DNA of 64,000 nt from Gammaproteobacteria bacterium. GTDB lineage: Bacteria; Pseudomonadota; Gammaproteobacteria; Competibacterales; Competibacteraceae. Below are positions 29,701 to 38,824 of the stretch, in pieces. The number at the start of each line of letters is the position of its first letter. Positions within the stretch are counted from its first letter, which is position 1. The stretch is taken from NCBI GenBank assembly GCA_024235095.1, contig JACKNC010000004.1, positions 1-64,000 of the forward strand. Direction: 5' to 3'. A program made the translations under genes and the position numbers. The notes below the pieces were generated by a model. It saw only the letters and a program-made list of their open reading frames with translations, did not search any database and was not told where the DNA came from.

Positions 29701-32700
29701 GGACTGTACGTTGAGGGTGGCCCCGGTAACGTCCACAACGCCGGTCACAGCGATCTGGTCATAGCCAGCGCCTGCCGTGGTTCCGCCTAGCTCAATGTTC
29801 AGGGTCGCACCGCTTTTCAAGCTCAAGTTGCCGGTGTGCAGAGCGCCCGCGCCGCTGCCGCCCGGCGCAAAGGTTGCGCCGCTTTCCACGGTGAGCGCGC
29901 CGGCCAGAGTCCCCTCGCCGTGCAGTGCGCCCGCCGAAATGGTCGTCGCGCCGATGAGCGTGTGGTTGCCGCTCAACGTCAATGTTCCCGCGCCGGTTTT
30001 AGTCAGCGCGCCTGCACCGCTGATCACGCCGGTGAGCGTGACAGCGGCGAGGGTGTTAATTACGCCATCGCCAAACCCGAGGACAACAGTTTGGTTGAAG
30101 GTCGAGGCGCTGGTTACCGCCAGCGTACCGCCGTCCAGCGTGAGCGTTGTTCCGCCGCTGCCTAGATCAGTCGCTTCCGCAATCGACAGCGTTCCCCCTG
30201 AGAGGGTCGTGTTGCCGTAGGTGTTGTTGCCCGAGAGAATCAGTGTGCCTGCGCCAACTTTGTTCAGTGCGCCAGAACCGGAGATCACGCCTGAGAGCGT
30301 GGCCGTGTCGCCGCTGTCAACATCGATGTTCCCTGCGCCCGAGGAGAGATTGATCGCCTTGGTGATGTCGCTCGCGCCGGTGATCCCCAGCGTGCTCCCA
30401 TCGGCCAGCACAATCCCACCACCGCTCACGCTGCTGTCGCCGGCTACTTGCAGGGTTCCGGCGGAAACGGTGGTCGCTCCGTCATAGTTGTTCGCGCCGG
30501 ATAGAGCCAGGGTACCCGCTCCTCCTTTCATCAGGTCAAAGCTGCCAGCGCCGTCGGAAATGGTCCCTGACAGGGTCGTATCTCCAGCGACGATGATGCT
30601 GGCATCACCGTTCAGGGTGATGCTCTTGGCAATCGTGGTGGAGTCGCTGATGCCCAGCGTCGCACCTGCGCCCAGGAGCAGCGCGCCGTTGCCTAGGTTG
30701 CTGTCGGTCGCAATGTTCAACGCGCCGGTCGCAATGGTCGTGTCGCCGGAATAGATGTTGGTACCCGACAGGGTCAGCGTGCCGGCGCCAATCTTCGAAA
30801 ATCCACCGCTCCCTGATAAGTCGCCGCTCAACGTCGCGTCGTTGCCTACGCTGATTGCCGTGCTGCCGGTTGAGGTATTGCCCAGTAAATTGATCGCATT
30901 GTCGACTGTAACGCCGGTACCGGTGATCGCCAGGATGGCGGATTTCGAGGACCCGCCCAGCGAAAGTGTGCCCTTGAACAAATTGCCATCGTCCATCACT
31001 GACAAGGTGCCGCTACTGACGGCCATGTCGCCCGTCACTGACGAGTTGCTGCTGTTGCTCAGAATCAGTGTCCCCGAACCGGTCTTGGTCAAGGAGCCAG
31101 CGCCGGTGAATTGGCCGGTGATGCTGAGGTTAGAGCTTATGGTGGTTGTCGAGACCGTTAGGTCGCCGTCCAAGGTCACGGTCCCGGCCAGGGTTGTGGC
31201 ACCGCCGGAGGACATCGAAAGAGCTGCGCTGCCACTGGCCGTCACAGCTTCAGCGATCGTGAGTCCCCCGCCGAGCGCCAGCGTCGCGCCGTCGCTGATA
31301 AGGGTGGCGCCGTCGGTGCTACCCAAGGCATTGTTGTGTTCCGCCGCGATCGTGCCAGCACTAATGGTGGTCACGCCGGTATAGGTGTTGTCGCCTCTGA
31401 AAGAGACCGTTCCGGTGCCGGTCTTGGTGATGCCAAAGCCGCCACCGATGGTTCCTGTCAAGACCAGGGATGTGTTGCTCTTAGAATAGAAGGTGGCGTC
31501 CCCAGCCAGACTGATCGCGCCGCTGATCGTGGCGTTTCCAAAGCTACTGGGGTCATACCGCAGCACGCCACCGCCGGAGAGGCCGCTGCCAGCCAGCGTC
31601 AGGTTCTCGCCGAAGGTATAGGCGCCATCGATCCACAGTGCGGCGCCACTCTCGACTGTTGTGCCACCATCCGTCGCGCCCAGTGCAGCTGCGTTCCCAA
31701 CGACCAAAGCCCCCGCTGAAACTGTCGTCTCGCCGTTGTAGGTGTTACTGCCTGCCACGGTCAGCGCCCCAGCGCCGGTCTTAACCAACGCCCCGCTCCC
31801 CGACAGGATGCCGGTATAAGCGCCATAGCCACTTTGGCTGAATTCAATAGTCGCGTCGTTGGTAATATCACCCAGCAGGGTGGAACTGGTGCCTTTCAGT
31901 GTGCCTGCCGAGACGGTCGTGCCACCGGTATAGGTACCAGTACCCGCCAGCGTCAATGTGCCGGCGCCGGTTTTGGTCAGCGTGCCAGAACCGGAAATCG
32001 TGCCTGAGAGCGTGGCCGTAATGCCGCTGTCAACACCGATGTCCCCTGTGCCCGAGGAGAGATTGATCGCCTTGGTGATGTCGCTCGCGCCGGTGATCCC
32101 CAGCGTGCTCCCATCGGCCAGCACAATCCCGCCACCGCCCACGCTGCTGTCACCCGCTACTTGCAGGGTTCCAGCGGAAACGGTGGTCGCGCCGTCATAA
32201 TTGTTCGCGCCGGATAGCGTTAGGGCGCCGGCCCCTCCTTTCGTCAGGCCAAAGCTGCCAGCGCCGTCGGATATTGTCCCTGACAGGGTCACATCTCCAG
32301 CAACGGTGACACCGGCATCACCATTCAAAGTGATGTCCTTGGCAATCGTGGTGGGATTGCTGATTCCCAGCGTCGCACCCGCGCCAAGGAGCAGTGCGCC
32401 GTTGCCCAGGTTGCTGTCGGTCGCAATGTTCAACGTGCCGGACGCAATGGTCGTGTCGCCGGAATAGGTGTTAGTGCCTGCCAGAGCCAGGCTGCCATCG
32501 CCGATCTTGGTTAAAGCGCCTATACCGGATAGCGATGTCTCTATCGTCCCGTTATCGCCACCGCCATTGGTCAGTGTCAACGTTACTCCAGCAGCATCGA
32601 GAGCGAGCGTTCCCTCACTCAGTGTGGCGCCGCTGGCGGCGTTGAGGTCGAGAATCAGGCTTTCCGCCAAGGAGGAGGCCGATGACGTACTCACTGTTTG

Positions 32701-35700
32701 CCCGGCCAGGCTACTGGCCAAAGCGATGGTCTGCGCACCCGTGGTGTCCGCCGCTGCTATGGCAATGGCTTCGGAGAAACTATTGCCATCCGCTGCGCTG
32801 ATCGTCGTCGTATCTGTAGTGTTTGTAACGTAAATCAAATCACTGGTGACGGTGACATCGGCATCGGTCGTGCTAGTGCCGTCACTCAGAGCGAATCGAA
32901 TGATCGCATCGCCAAAGGGCGTCGAGTTGGTATAGCCGATGTTGCGAATCAGTGTCTCTATCCGGGTCGTCGTGGCATTGGCGTCGAAGGTGATAACCAG
33001 CTTGCCCGTCGCACTCGTATAGGTCCAGTCGGCAAATTTTGTTCCACTGTCGCTTAATGTCCCACTGCCATCTGATCCTTCGCTGATGCTTCCTGTCGCC
33101 GTCACACCGGACAGGAAACTGAAGACGTCGTACAGATTGCCATCCGCCACGCCGCCAGACGTCACACGCTGGAGGGTCAAGCTGCCGCCGCTCCAGGCTG
33201 AATCACTGGCGGTAGCAGTCGCATCCGCCAATCCGCTGCTGGCGGCAGCGAGAGTGACTTCATTGCCGGTTCCAGCGCCACCTCCGTTCAGGTCGATGGT
33301 CGGCGGCGTGTTATAAGGGGCTTGCAACATAAACTCGTTGCCGCCGCTCGTTGCTTCGCCATCAGTCGCTGCGTAATAGGCGGTCAGGATGACGCCGTCT
33401 CCACCTGCCGTCAGCGTACCGCCTTCGGCCAGACCGCTGAATGTTCCGGAAATCGCATCAGAGCTATCGTTTGAGATCACCCGATAGCTGTCGCCATTGC
33501 CCGCGGCGTAGGAATGCGTCGCCGAAAAAGTTGCGCCACTGGTGATTGCCACCGTGCCGCTCACCGCTACCGCATCATATGTAGTGCCTATCGAGTTCCC
33601 TGCGATATTAACAGCATAGGCGCCCGATGCTCCAAAGAGCAGATTGCCATTGATGGTGATCGCCCCGACATTGCTGTCCGTACCAACCACACCGGGCGCA
33701 AGCGTTCCATTAATCGTTACCGTGTTACTCCCAGAGCTGAAAATGGTTCCATTGCCGCCCAGGGTCGCGCCGTTGTTGACCGTCACACCCGACGTCCCAG
33801 TCAGTGCGCCTGTCACATATAAGGTTCCCACTGAAACGGTTGTGCTACCGGTATAAGAGTTGGTTACGGAAAGCGAAAGGATGCCGGCGCCGGTCTTGTC
33901 GAGCGATCCGGTTCCTGTAATTTGTCCCGACACAGTGGCTGATTGACCACTGGCTACACTAATAACATCGGTTGAGGAACCATCGAGAGTTAACGCATTA
34001 TCAATATTTGTATCACCCGTTATCAATAGCGTACTATCTTGCAGGATCACCGTACCGGTCCCGAGATTGCTATCCTGAGAGACCGCCAAAGCGCCGCTGG
34101 AAATTATTGTTGTCCCGTTGTAGGTATTTTCCCCAGACAGGGTCAGTGTGGCGCTTCCCAATTTGATCAGGCCATCCGATCCTGAAATGACGCCAGCAAA
34201 TGTTCCATCCGTGTCTTGCGATACCGTCAGGGCCTGATCTAATGCAATTTCGCCGCTTGCGCCTGATAGATTGCCGATGGTCTCGGCGATTTGCACAGTT
34301 AGCGTACCGCCGTTCATCGTCACCGCACTGCTGTCTGAGAGCGCAGCGCCGCTCGAAATAGTCAAGCCGCCGGCGGTCAGCGTCGTGTCGCCGCTGTACA
34401 TATTGCTACCTGACAGGGTCAGCGTACCCGCGCCGGTTTTGGTTAAAGCGCCTGATCCCTCGATGCTGCCGGAGAAGACGGTATCTGAGCTTTGATTAAC
34501 GGTCAGCGTGCTAGTACCCAAGTCGACTGCACCTGAGCCAGCCAACCCGCCGATGGTTTCATCCAAGGCCAAGCGCAACGCGCCTGCGCCCTCGACCGTT
34601 ACGACACTACTATCGGAAATCGCTCCAGAGGCCGCGCTAGCGATAAGAGCGCCAGCAGAAATAGTGGTCGCGCCACTGTAACTGTTGTTCCCGGTCAGCG
34701 TGATGGTGCCATTGCCGCTCTTTAGCAGTTCACCATTACCACTGATCGCTCCTGTGTAGGTGCCGTCGGAACTCTGGCTGAATTCCACAGTGGCGTTGTT
34801 AGTGATGTCACCGAGCAAACTGGACGTGGTGCCCTTCAGGGCACCTGCCGAGACCGTGGCGCCACCAGTGTAGGTGTTGCCGCTGGAGAGTATCAGGGTG
34901 CCGGCATCGACCTTTTCCAGCCTACCGGAACCAGAAATCACACCTGATAGCGTGACGGCGCCGCTGTCCACGCCAATCTGCGCCGTGCCAGAGAGATTGA
35001 CTGCCTTAGTGATGTTAGCTGAGTTAGTGATACCCAATTTTGCGCCGTGGGCCAGTGCAATCCCGCCGCCGTTGCCAAGGTTGCTGTCTTCAGCAATGGT
35101 CAGTGTACCGCCGCTTACCGACGTGCCGCCGGTATAGGTATTGGTGGCGCTCAGGGCCAGTGTACCGGCACCGGCCTTAGTCAGCGAACCGCTACCCGCG
35201 ATGACCGAGGCGATGCCGTCAGCATCCCCGCTGCCCGAAGTCCAGGTCATGCCGCCGTCCAAGGTGAGCTTCTGTCCAGTGATGGTCAATCCCGCACCAT
35301 CGCTAGCATCGATGCTCAGGCCACTTTCCAGCGTCGTATCCGCGCCCAGGGTGATGGTTTCGGCGTTAGCGAACACCATCGAGTCCAGCCTGAAGCTCTG
35401 CGCGCCAGCCTGGTTATTGGCGATATCCGCCGCTTCTTCAAAGGTGATGGTGTTGCGATCGGTATCGATCGTGACGCCAGTGTCGTTGATATAGATAACG
35501 TCCGAAGTCACCGTGACCGTGGCGTTATCCGAGGCGCTTCCGTCACTGATAGTGAACTGTAAGTCAGCGTCGCCAGCGGGCGTATCGTTTTGGTAGGTAA
35601 TGTGCTGGAGGACATCGTTGACCAAGGCGGTGGTTGCGACATTAGCGCCGCTGAAGGTGATCGTGAGCACCCCTCCAGTATTAGTGAAAGTGGCGAAAGT

Positions 35701-38442
35701 GTTCGAGCTGCCGTCCTGGAGGGCGCCGCCACTGACCGTGAAATTACTGCTGGAGGCGAAGTCGAACACGTCGCTGGTTACTGCGGCGCCGTCGCGCTGA
35801 ATGGTTAAAGTCGCGCCGGACCAATCACCATTGCCGCTGTTGAGCGTATCGAAGTCGGTGTCCACAATCGTGGCGTCGCTGTCCAGCGTGACGGTGCTTC
35901 CTTCGACCCAGGCGACTGAGCCGCCATCGAGGTTGCTGAAGGTGGGCGCACTATTATTGGCAATGGTAACCGCTGTCGATCCCGTTGCCGTCTTCGCTCC
36001 GCCGCTTCCTTGGCTGATGGTCGTTCCGTCGCTGAAAGTCCAATCAAGGGTAACAGCGCCGCTCGTATCCACCGCATTGCTATAGGCAATAGTCTGCAAG
36101 ACCTTGTCAACCATGACCGAGGTTGCACTGTTGTTAAAGGCGACCGTCAACGTACCGCTGCTTTCCGACCAAGTTCCAATGGTAGTGCTGTTATAGGTGA
36201 TGTTGCTGCCGCTCAAAGCAACCGTACTGCCACTGTCAACAATGGAAAAGTTATCGTTCGCACTCGCTCCGCCTTGACGGACGATAGTCAGCGAAGCGCC
36301 GTTGTAATCGCCGGAACCGGAATTCTCGGCGTCCAGCTCTATATCCGTAACTGTGACATCAGAATCGAGGGCGACAGCCGATCCGCCAAATGCAAAGCTG
36401 ACCGTCCCGCCGAGATTGCTGAACGACGGCGCATCATTAACCGCCGTGACGGAAATGGTCGCCGTGGCGCTGGCGGAAGAATAGGCTGTCCCGGTCGTCG
36501 TATTTGCCGTGATGTCGCCTGCCGATCCAGAACTCTGATCCCAGGCTTTGAAGGTGACGGAGCCAGTATCCGAGCCATTGTAGTTCCCATCGGGAACGAA
36601 CCGCAGATAGTCATCATGCGCGAGCAACACGGCGCTCGTTTCGCTTACGCCGGAAACATCGTCCCAACTAATGCCATCGGTGCTGTACTGCCATGTACCG
36701 TTGGTATTGGCTACCCCAGTAACGGCGATGCCAATGCTGGCGCTATCAGGATCGGTTACGGTCCCAGCATTGGACGAGAGAATGGCGGAAACCAGCGTCC
36801 CCGAATTTGTCGCTGGATCTTCCGTGATGGTGGTCAGAGACCGCGCCCCGGTGCTCAGGATTGGCGCGTCGTTGACGGCATCGATATACACCGGGACCGA
36901 AATCGTCGAGCTGTCGTTCGTCCCGTCATTGAATGTCCAGTCCAACGACACGGATGACGGCGGCGCATCGGAAGAGTTGGAATAGGTGATGCTCTCAAGA
37001 ATAAGGTCGACATCGTCCGATGTAGCGTTGCTGTCGAAGGTGAGCTTCAGGACGCCATTGGAGTTGGTCGTCACGGTCCCAACCTGGGTGCTGGCGAAGG
37101 TAAAGGACTGCTCTTCTGTCAGTGTGCCGAGACTGTTTTTGTTGCCAAATACGTCCTCGCTGTTGGCGCCACCATTCCGAACAATAGTGATGGATGCGCC
37201 ATCGTAATTACCGGCGCTACTGTTGAGCGCGTCTAGTTCCGTGTCGGAAACGGTCACGTCACCATCAATCGCGACCGCTGAGTCGCCTTCTGTAAACGTA
37301 TTCCCGCCGGTCGTCGCGCCGAAATCAAGGACAGGAGGGTTAGTGTCGGAAGCGGTGACGGCAGTGTCCAAAATCAATGTATCGATGCCGAACGATCCGC
37401 CGCCGGAAGAAGTAGTCACATCCGAGGCAAACGTAAATCGGAGTTCGTCAATGTTCTCAAAAGTGTTGTCAAAAGTGATTGTGGTGCCCTGATCGGCGAC
37501 AAAAGTCTTAGAAGTCGTTCCAACTGCTGTACTGCCACCATCTCGATACCCGGCGATAGTTACTGGAATCCCGGCCGCTTGTCCGTTCGCTGCCGCCTCC
37601 AACGAACTAATCTTGAAGTTATTGCCATCCGTTGCTTTAATTATTAGTTCATTAAAATAACGCCCTTGACCATCCACATTTGCAGTCGTTATGCCCAAGA
37701 CATCATCACCAACACCGTTGATGCCGGCAATACTGGTAGAGATGTTTGCCTGTGCAAGGCCAGTGAAAGATACATCAAATCCAAAATTTCCTGGATTAGT
37801 ATAACTACCATCCGTATCAAAACTGCTGCCCGACAAGGGTATGTTAGACGAACCCCACTCTATGGTGGTCGGAAGCGTTAATGTCAACAAATGAGAGTAA
37901 GCCGGCGCAGACACCGTGAAAAGACTGGATGTAAATTCTCCGATTCGATACTCAAGCTCCCAGTTTCCGCCGAATGTAGCTGAACCGGTAAGATCGTCTG
38001 AAGCCGCTACATCCGCTCCAGTCGCCTCGGCCAACTGCCGAACGAACGCCTCCCCGGCTTCGCTGTCAGCAATATTGCAGCTATAAAGCAGCAAATCCCC
38101 CTGCTCGCCCAGTGCTTCGCCCAACGCCGCTGTCAGGGCAGCATAGTTGTCCAGATTCTCGGATGTGATTGTCTCACCGCCCAGACGCAACGCCCCTACG
38201 CCACCATGCGAGAGAACATGGATCGCGTCAAGATCGCTGAACGCGCCCAATTGCTCGGTTAACCAGGCAAGTGCATCGCCCGATTCTGGCAGAATGAGCA
38301 CCTGTGTATCGGGGACCAGACCTTGGAGCAGGGTTTGATAGTCATTAACTGCTGGGTCCACGATCAGCAGCTGGCGGGCAGCAGAAGTAGATGGGGTGTC
38401 GGCGGCGGTGGAACCTGCGGAGGCATTGTCGGAAAGATACAT
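23791..38442 (-). CDS. Giant multidomain surface/secreted repeat protein (DUF4347, PATR repeats, Ig-like, Ca-binding, cadherin-like, DUF4214)
   Basis: One uninterrupted frame encodes 4883 residues; GGAG lies 8 bases before ATG 38440-38442. There is no classical signal peptide. Order: DUF4347 (about 24-170; LLIVDPAVNDYQ, IHVLSHGG, LLLYSCNIA); a beta-rich segment; several SDTELDALN...GASLTIVR modules (about 370-1000, again later); and about two dozen copies of the autotransporter-associated repeat (TKTGAGTLTLSG...YTGGTTVSAGTL) over about 1080-3800. Ig/SwmB-like domains follow (FTVTFSEAVTID; TAPVLQSAATNANGT), then thrombospondin-3-like Ca repeats from about 4267 (DSDGDGIPD), a cadherin-like domain (about 4504-4610) and three DUF4214 units (about 4647-4870). 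There is no autotransporter beta-barrel. DUF4347 proteins of this build are generally thought to leave by type I secretion; that export route is inferred, and no transporter genes are in the window. A role in adhesion or biofilm is likely. Confidence 0.9.
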   Translation of the reverse strand: MYLSDNASAGSTAADTPSTSAARQLLIVDPAVNDYQTLLQGLVPDTQVLILPESGDALAWLTEQLGAFSDLDAIHVLSHGGVGALRLGGETITSENLDNYAALTAALGEALGEQGDLLLYSCNIADSEAGEAFVRQLAEATGADVAASDDLTGSATFGGNWELEYRIGEFTSSLFTVSAPAYSHLLTLTLPTTIEWGSSNIPLSGSSFDTDGSYTNPGNFGFDVSFTGLAQANISTSIAGINGVGDDVLGITTANVDGQGRYFNELIIKATDGNNFKISSLEAAANGQAAGIPVTIAGYRDGGSTAVGTTSKTFVADQGTTITFDNTFENIDELRFTFASDVTTSSGGGSFGIDTLILDTAVTASDTNPPVLDFGATTGGNTFTEGDSAVAIDGDVTVSDTELDALNSSAGNYDGASITIVRNGGANSEDVFGNKNSLGTLTEEQSFTFASTQVGTVTTNSNGVLKLTFDSNATSDDVDLILESITYSNSSDAPPSSVSLDWTFNDGTNDSSTISVPVYIDAVNDAPILSTGARSLTTITEDPATNSGTLVSAILSSNAGTVTDPDSASIGIAVTGVANTNGTWQYSTDGISWDDVSGVSETSAVLLAHDDYLRFVPDGNYNGSDTGSVTFKAWDQSSGSAGDITANTTTGTAYSSASATATISVTAVNDAPSFSNLGGTVSFAFGGSAVALDSDVTVTDIELDAENSGSGDYNGASLTIVRQGGASANDNFSIVDSGSTVALSGSNITYNSTTIGTWSESSGTLTVAFNNSATSVMVDKVLQTIAYSNAVDTSGAVTLDWTFSDGTTISQGSGGAKTATGSTAVTIANNSAPTFSNLDGGSVAWVEGSTVTLDSDATIVDTDFDTLNSGNGDWSGATLTIQRDGAAVTSDVFDFASSSNFTVSGGALQDGSSNTFATFTNTGGVLTITFSGANVATTALVNDVLQHITYQNDTPAGDADLQFTISDGSASDNATVTVTSDVIYINDTGVTIDTDRNTITFEEAADIANNQAGAQSFRLDSMVFANAETITLGADTTLESGLSIDASDGAGLTITGQKLTLDGGMTWTSGSGDADGIASVIAGSGSLTKAGAGTLALSATNTYTGGTSVSGGTLTIAEDSNLGNGGGIALAHGAKLGITNSANITKAVNLSGTAQIGVDSGAVTLSGVISGSGRLEKVDAGTLILSSGNTYTGGATVSAGALKGTTSSLLGDITNNATVEFSQSSDGTYTGAISGNGELLKSGNGTITLTGNNSYSGATTISAGALIASAASGAISDSSVVTVEGAGALRLALDETIGGLAGSGAVDLGTSTLTVNQSSDTVFSGSIEGSGALTKTGAGTLTLSGSNMYSGDTTLTAGGLTISSGAALSDSSAVTMNGGTLTVQIAETIGNLSGASGEIALDQALTVSQDTDGTFAGVISGSDGLIKLGSATLTLSGENTYNGTTIISSGALAVSQDSNLGTGTVILQDSTLLITGDTNIDNALTLDGSSTDVISVASGQSATVSGQITGTGSLDKTGAGILSLSVTNSYTGSTTVSVGTLYVTGALTGTSGVTVNNGATLGGNGTIFSSGSNTVTINGTLAPGVVGTDSNVGAITINGNLLFGASGAYAVNIAGNSIGTTYDAVAVSGTVAITSGATFSATHSYAAGNGDSYRVISNDSSDAISGTFSGLAEGGTLTAGGDGVILTAYYAATDGEATSGGNEFMLQAPYNTPPTIDLNGGGAGTGNEVTLAAASSGLADATATASDSAWSGGSLTLQRVTSGGVADGNLYDVFSFLSGVTATGSISEGSDGSGTLSDSGTKFADWTYTSATGKLVITFDANATTTRIETLIRNIGYTNSTPFGDAIIRFALSDGTSTTDADVTVTSDLIYVTNTTDTTTISAADGNSFSEAIAIAAADTTGAQTIALASSLAGQTVSTSSASSLAESLILDLNAASGATLSEGTLALDAAGVTLTLTNGGGDNGTIETSLSGIGALTKIGDGSLALAGTNTYSGDTTIASGTLNIATDSNLGNGALLLGAGATLGISNPTTIAKDITLNGDAGVTVAGDVTLSGTISDGAGSFGLTKGGAGALTLSGANNYDGATTVSAGTLQVAGDSSVGGGGIVLADGSTLGITGASDITKAINLSSGTGDIGVDSGITATLSGTISGSGTLTKTGAGTLTLAGTGTYTGGTTVSAGTLKGTSSTLLGDITNDATIEFSQSGYGAYTGILSGSGALVKTGAGALTVAGSNTYNGETTVSAGALVVGNAAALGATDGGTTVESGAALWIDGAYTFGENLTLAGSGLSGGGVLRYDPSSFGNATISGAISLAGDATFYSKSNTSLVLTGTIGGGFGITKTGTGTVSFRGDNTYTGVTTISAGTIAAEHNNALGSTDGATLISDGATLALGGGLTIAEAVTASGSAALSMSSGGATTLAGTVTLDGDLTVSTTTISSNLSITGQFTGAGSLTKTGSGTLILSNSSNSSVTGDMAVSSGTLSVMDDGNLFKGTLSLGGSSKSAILAITGTGVTVDNAINLLGNTSTGSTAISVGNDATLSGDLSGSGGFSKIGAGTLTLSGTNIYSGDTTIATGALNIATDSNLGNGALLLGAGATLGISDSTTIAKSITLNGDASIIVAGDTTLSGTISDGAGSFDLMKGGAGTLALSGANNYDGATTVSAGTLQVAGDSSVSGGGIVLADGSTLGITGASDITKAINLSSGAGNIDVDSGDTATLSGVISGSGALNKVGAGTLILSGNNTYGNTTLSGGTLSIAEATDLGSGGTTLTLDGGTLAVTSASTFNQTVVLGFGDGVINTLAAVTLTGVISGAGALTKTGAGTLTLSGNHTLIGATTISAGALHGEGTLAGALTVESGATFAPGGSGAGALHTGNLSLKSGATLNIELGGTTAGAGYDQIAVTGVVDVTGATLNVQSINGFTPTGAFTLISNDGSSDPVAGTFSGLNEGATITVNGIALTLSYQGGDGNDIVLTTANSAPTFSNLDGGSVAWVEGNTVTLDSDATVADTNFDTLNSSNGDWSGGSLTVQRLGAAITTDTFDFDTSGAGFTVNSGDLQAGGQTFASFTNAGGVLTITFNSTGTAATTALVNDVLQHITYQNDTPAGDAELEFTVSDGSDADTGTVTVTSDTIYVTNTTDTASIDINDGVSFSEAIAIALADTSGTQTIALASSLAGQTVSTLSASSLTESLTLDLDAASGATLSGGALPLNSGVTLTLTNSSNDTGTIETSLPGIGAVLKTGAGALTLTGTNTYSGGTTVSAGTLAGTTDSLRGNITNNASVVFDQSFGADETYAGSMSGSGSLTKTGAGTLTLSGANNYDGATTVSAGTLQVAGDSSVGGGGIVLADGSALGITGASDITKAISLSSGTGNIGVNSGVTATLSGVISGSGALNKVGAGTLILSGNNTYGNTTLSGGTLSIAEATDLGSGGTTLTLDGGALAVTGAMDIDKSVVIGFGNGTIDLSGHATLSGTLSGSGDLTKIGASKTLTLSGNNSGYAGDITIQTGYVSITDAAALGSGTLTLADGSLHLSLSGSSTVTNSIHLAATKGGKFSSIKVDTGQDVTLDGAISVADAGQNIGKTGNGTLTLGSAANFSGGTLTLNQGALGLQTSGSISSGVLVSLAGGSGSLTLHGAGTFANSLLLGKDAYFVNAGDVTLTGNISVESGIYGFTKQGAGTLTLAGSNGYTGNTTISAGTLAATGGNAITDASAVTVENGAALALSSDETIGGLAGAGSVALNANHLTIDEINSNTFTGVISGSGALTKTGAGTLTLSGNHTLTGATTISAGALHGEGTLAGALTVESGATFAPGGSGAGVLHTGNLTLKNGATLDIDLGGTTAGAGYDQIAVTGAVDVTGATLNIQSINGFTPSASGDFTLIDNDGDDAVIGTFNGFAEGAPITVNGVTLTLSYQGGDGNDIVLTGAPTVQSVNPPTDGTYKIGDNLDFTVTFSEAVTIDTTDGTPYIAVTLDTGGTVNATLQSAVTNSTTATFRYTVVSGNLDTDGITVASSLTPNGATITNSANSAMTNFSYTAPNATGVLVDGVAPNAPGAPDLVAASDTGDSDTDDITNDTTPTFTGTGEDGATVTLFADANNNGMVDAGESLGTATVASGAWSVTSSVLAAGTYTVKALQTDPAGNASSASDGLSVTIDSTAPVLQSAATNANGTLLILTYNEALSTTTAAVSAFTVQVNNQPRTVTGVSISGSTVQLTPASPIAPGDTVTVAYADPTASDDANAIQDAAGNDSASISPAVNVTNNHFAEPPPLPLPDSDGDGIPDVDEGDGAVDTDGDGIPDNQDPDSDNDGQGDAEEANRDTDGDGISDNRDPDDDNDGIDSATELGVVGPNGTVGDGNGDGIPDTRQANVTSLPTGLTDAQGHSRYITIENNGGGQQTNITVLPPPSDAELPPDLQGSQFPLGVFSFDVTGVTPDGAITMRLFIDGDLPVNGYLKQNAQGDWVSVPITITTVGDKQRIDFVLQDNGPLDSDPTPGAISDPGGPVYLAVTPPTPDNTAPVITSPATVTVPENQTAVATLTAIDADSDPLTYQLTGGADQGRFQIDAATGVLTFITAPDFENPTDSNRDNAYVVAVTVDDGQGGSAQQTLTVTVTDVNDTPLDPGCPGFFTPDTDGDGIPDAWESAYGANPLVKDNDVFTRDDLFVAQMYRDLLYREGESTGQAFWREQLQTTLTPITLAQTFLTAPEGDALDSLIRLHEGVWGHAPTQCDLERDIAALRSGQTLTDRAEAMLQDPAFPILPTALESFVAFLYSQVLDRAPDTEGQAYWVAQLATGARTAAEVLLAFTDSAEYRTQSAALVTVDELYLGLLNRAPDPGGQTYWVNLLEQGAAETTIIDDFLNSAEFHDQVLPADGTTPLTLIGMDEPMELELG
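26858..27185 (-). repeat. Internal duplication A in the giant gene (copy 1)
   Basis: This stretch is almost identical to 29698-30013 (copy 2). Both run from GTTGATGGACTGTA through GATCTGGTCATAGCCAGCG to a CCGGTTTTGGTCAGCGCG-like end. They encode the module that closes one block of beta repeats and opens the next. The few differences are mostly silent, implying recent duplication or gene conversion. Confidence 0.8.
28151..28318 (-). repeat. Internal duplication B in the giant gene (168 bases identical to 30140-30307)
   Basis: The 168 bases are identical to 30140-30307, at an offset of 1989. Similarity continues with scattered changes for about 200 further bases, and a third related copy covers about 31980-32235. 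The three copies encode the same block of beta repeats (LADGSTLGITGASDITKAI region). Confidence 0.85.
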
Positions 38443-38824
38443 GATTTAGCTCCAAGATCGGTGGCTCGCGGTCACTGTGCGGATGCTTCATTGAGCATTA
38501 GTTTAATTTGATCAATCAGTTAAAAAAAGCGCGCACTCTATGGATTATCGGCTGATTTAATTGAACCTTGAGCAAAAATAGCCGAATAGCCTTAAAACGA
38601 CAAGAGGAATACAACTCAAAATGGGCGTCGGACGCTCTTGACATCGGCGAGAAATAATGCAGTGTGCAATCAGTGAATTCGAGATAAAACTGCTTATCGA
38701 AAAGTTGTTCAGCGGTACAAAGGAGCCATCGAATTCCACATTTCTGATGCAGAACAATTTTTAATAAAATTAAAATTAAATTTCAATTATTTGAAAATCA
38801 ATCCTTTAATGATCATAAGCCTTA
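38443..38824. other. AT-rich divergent intergenic region
   Basis: 382 bases separate the giant gene from the TPR-glycosyltransferase gene, so both promoters should lie here. Composition is much more AT-rich than the flanks, with A/T runs at 38520-38530 and 38755-38800. I find no unambiguous -35/-10 pair and no gene; the 66-codon minus-strand frame at 38557-38757 has nothing to support it. Confidence 0.55.

Noticed and set aside
27000..35200. CRISPR-like periodic repeats
   Set aside because: The repeats are coding, variable in spacing and degenerate, with no constant-length spacers; they are protein modules.
26135..35800. Series of repeated 60-210-codon plus-strand frames within the giant gene
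   Set aside because: They recur because the giant gene's own repeats are read backwards; their repetition follows the PATR units and they have no start signals.
23791..38442. Classical type V autotransporter
   Set aside because: Although autotransporter-associated repeats are abundant, there is no C-terminal beta-barrel and no signal peptide; the C terminus is DUF4214.
38557..38757. 66-codon minus-strand ORF in the divergent spacer
   Set aside because: Located in AT-rich promoter-like DNA, no ribosome binding site and no recognisable product.
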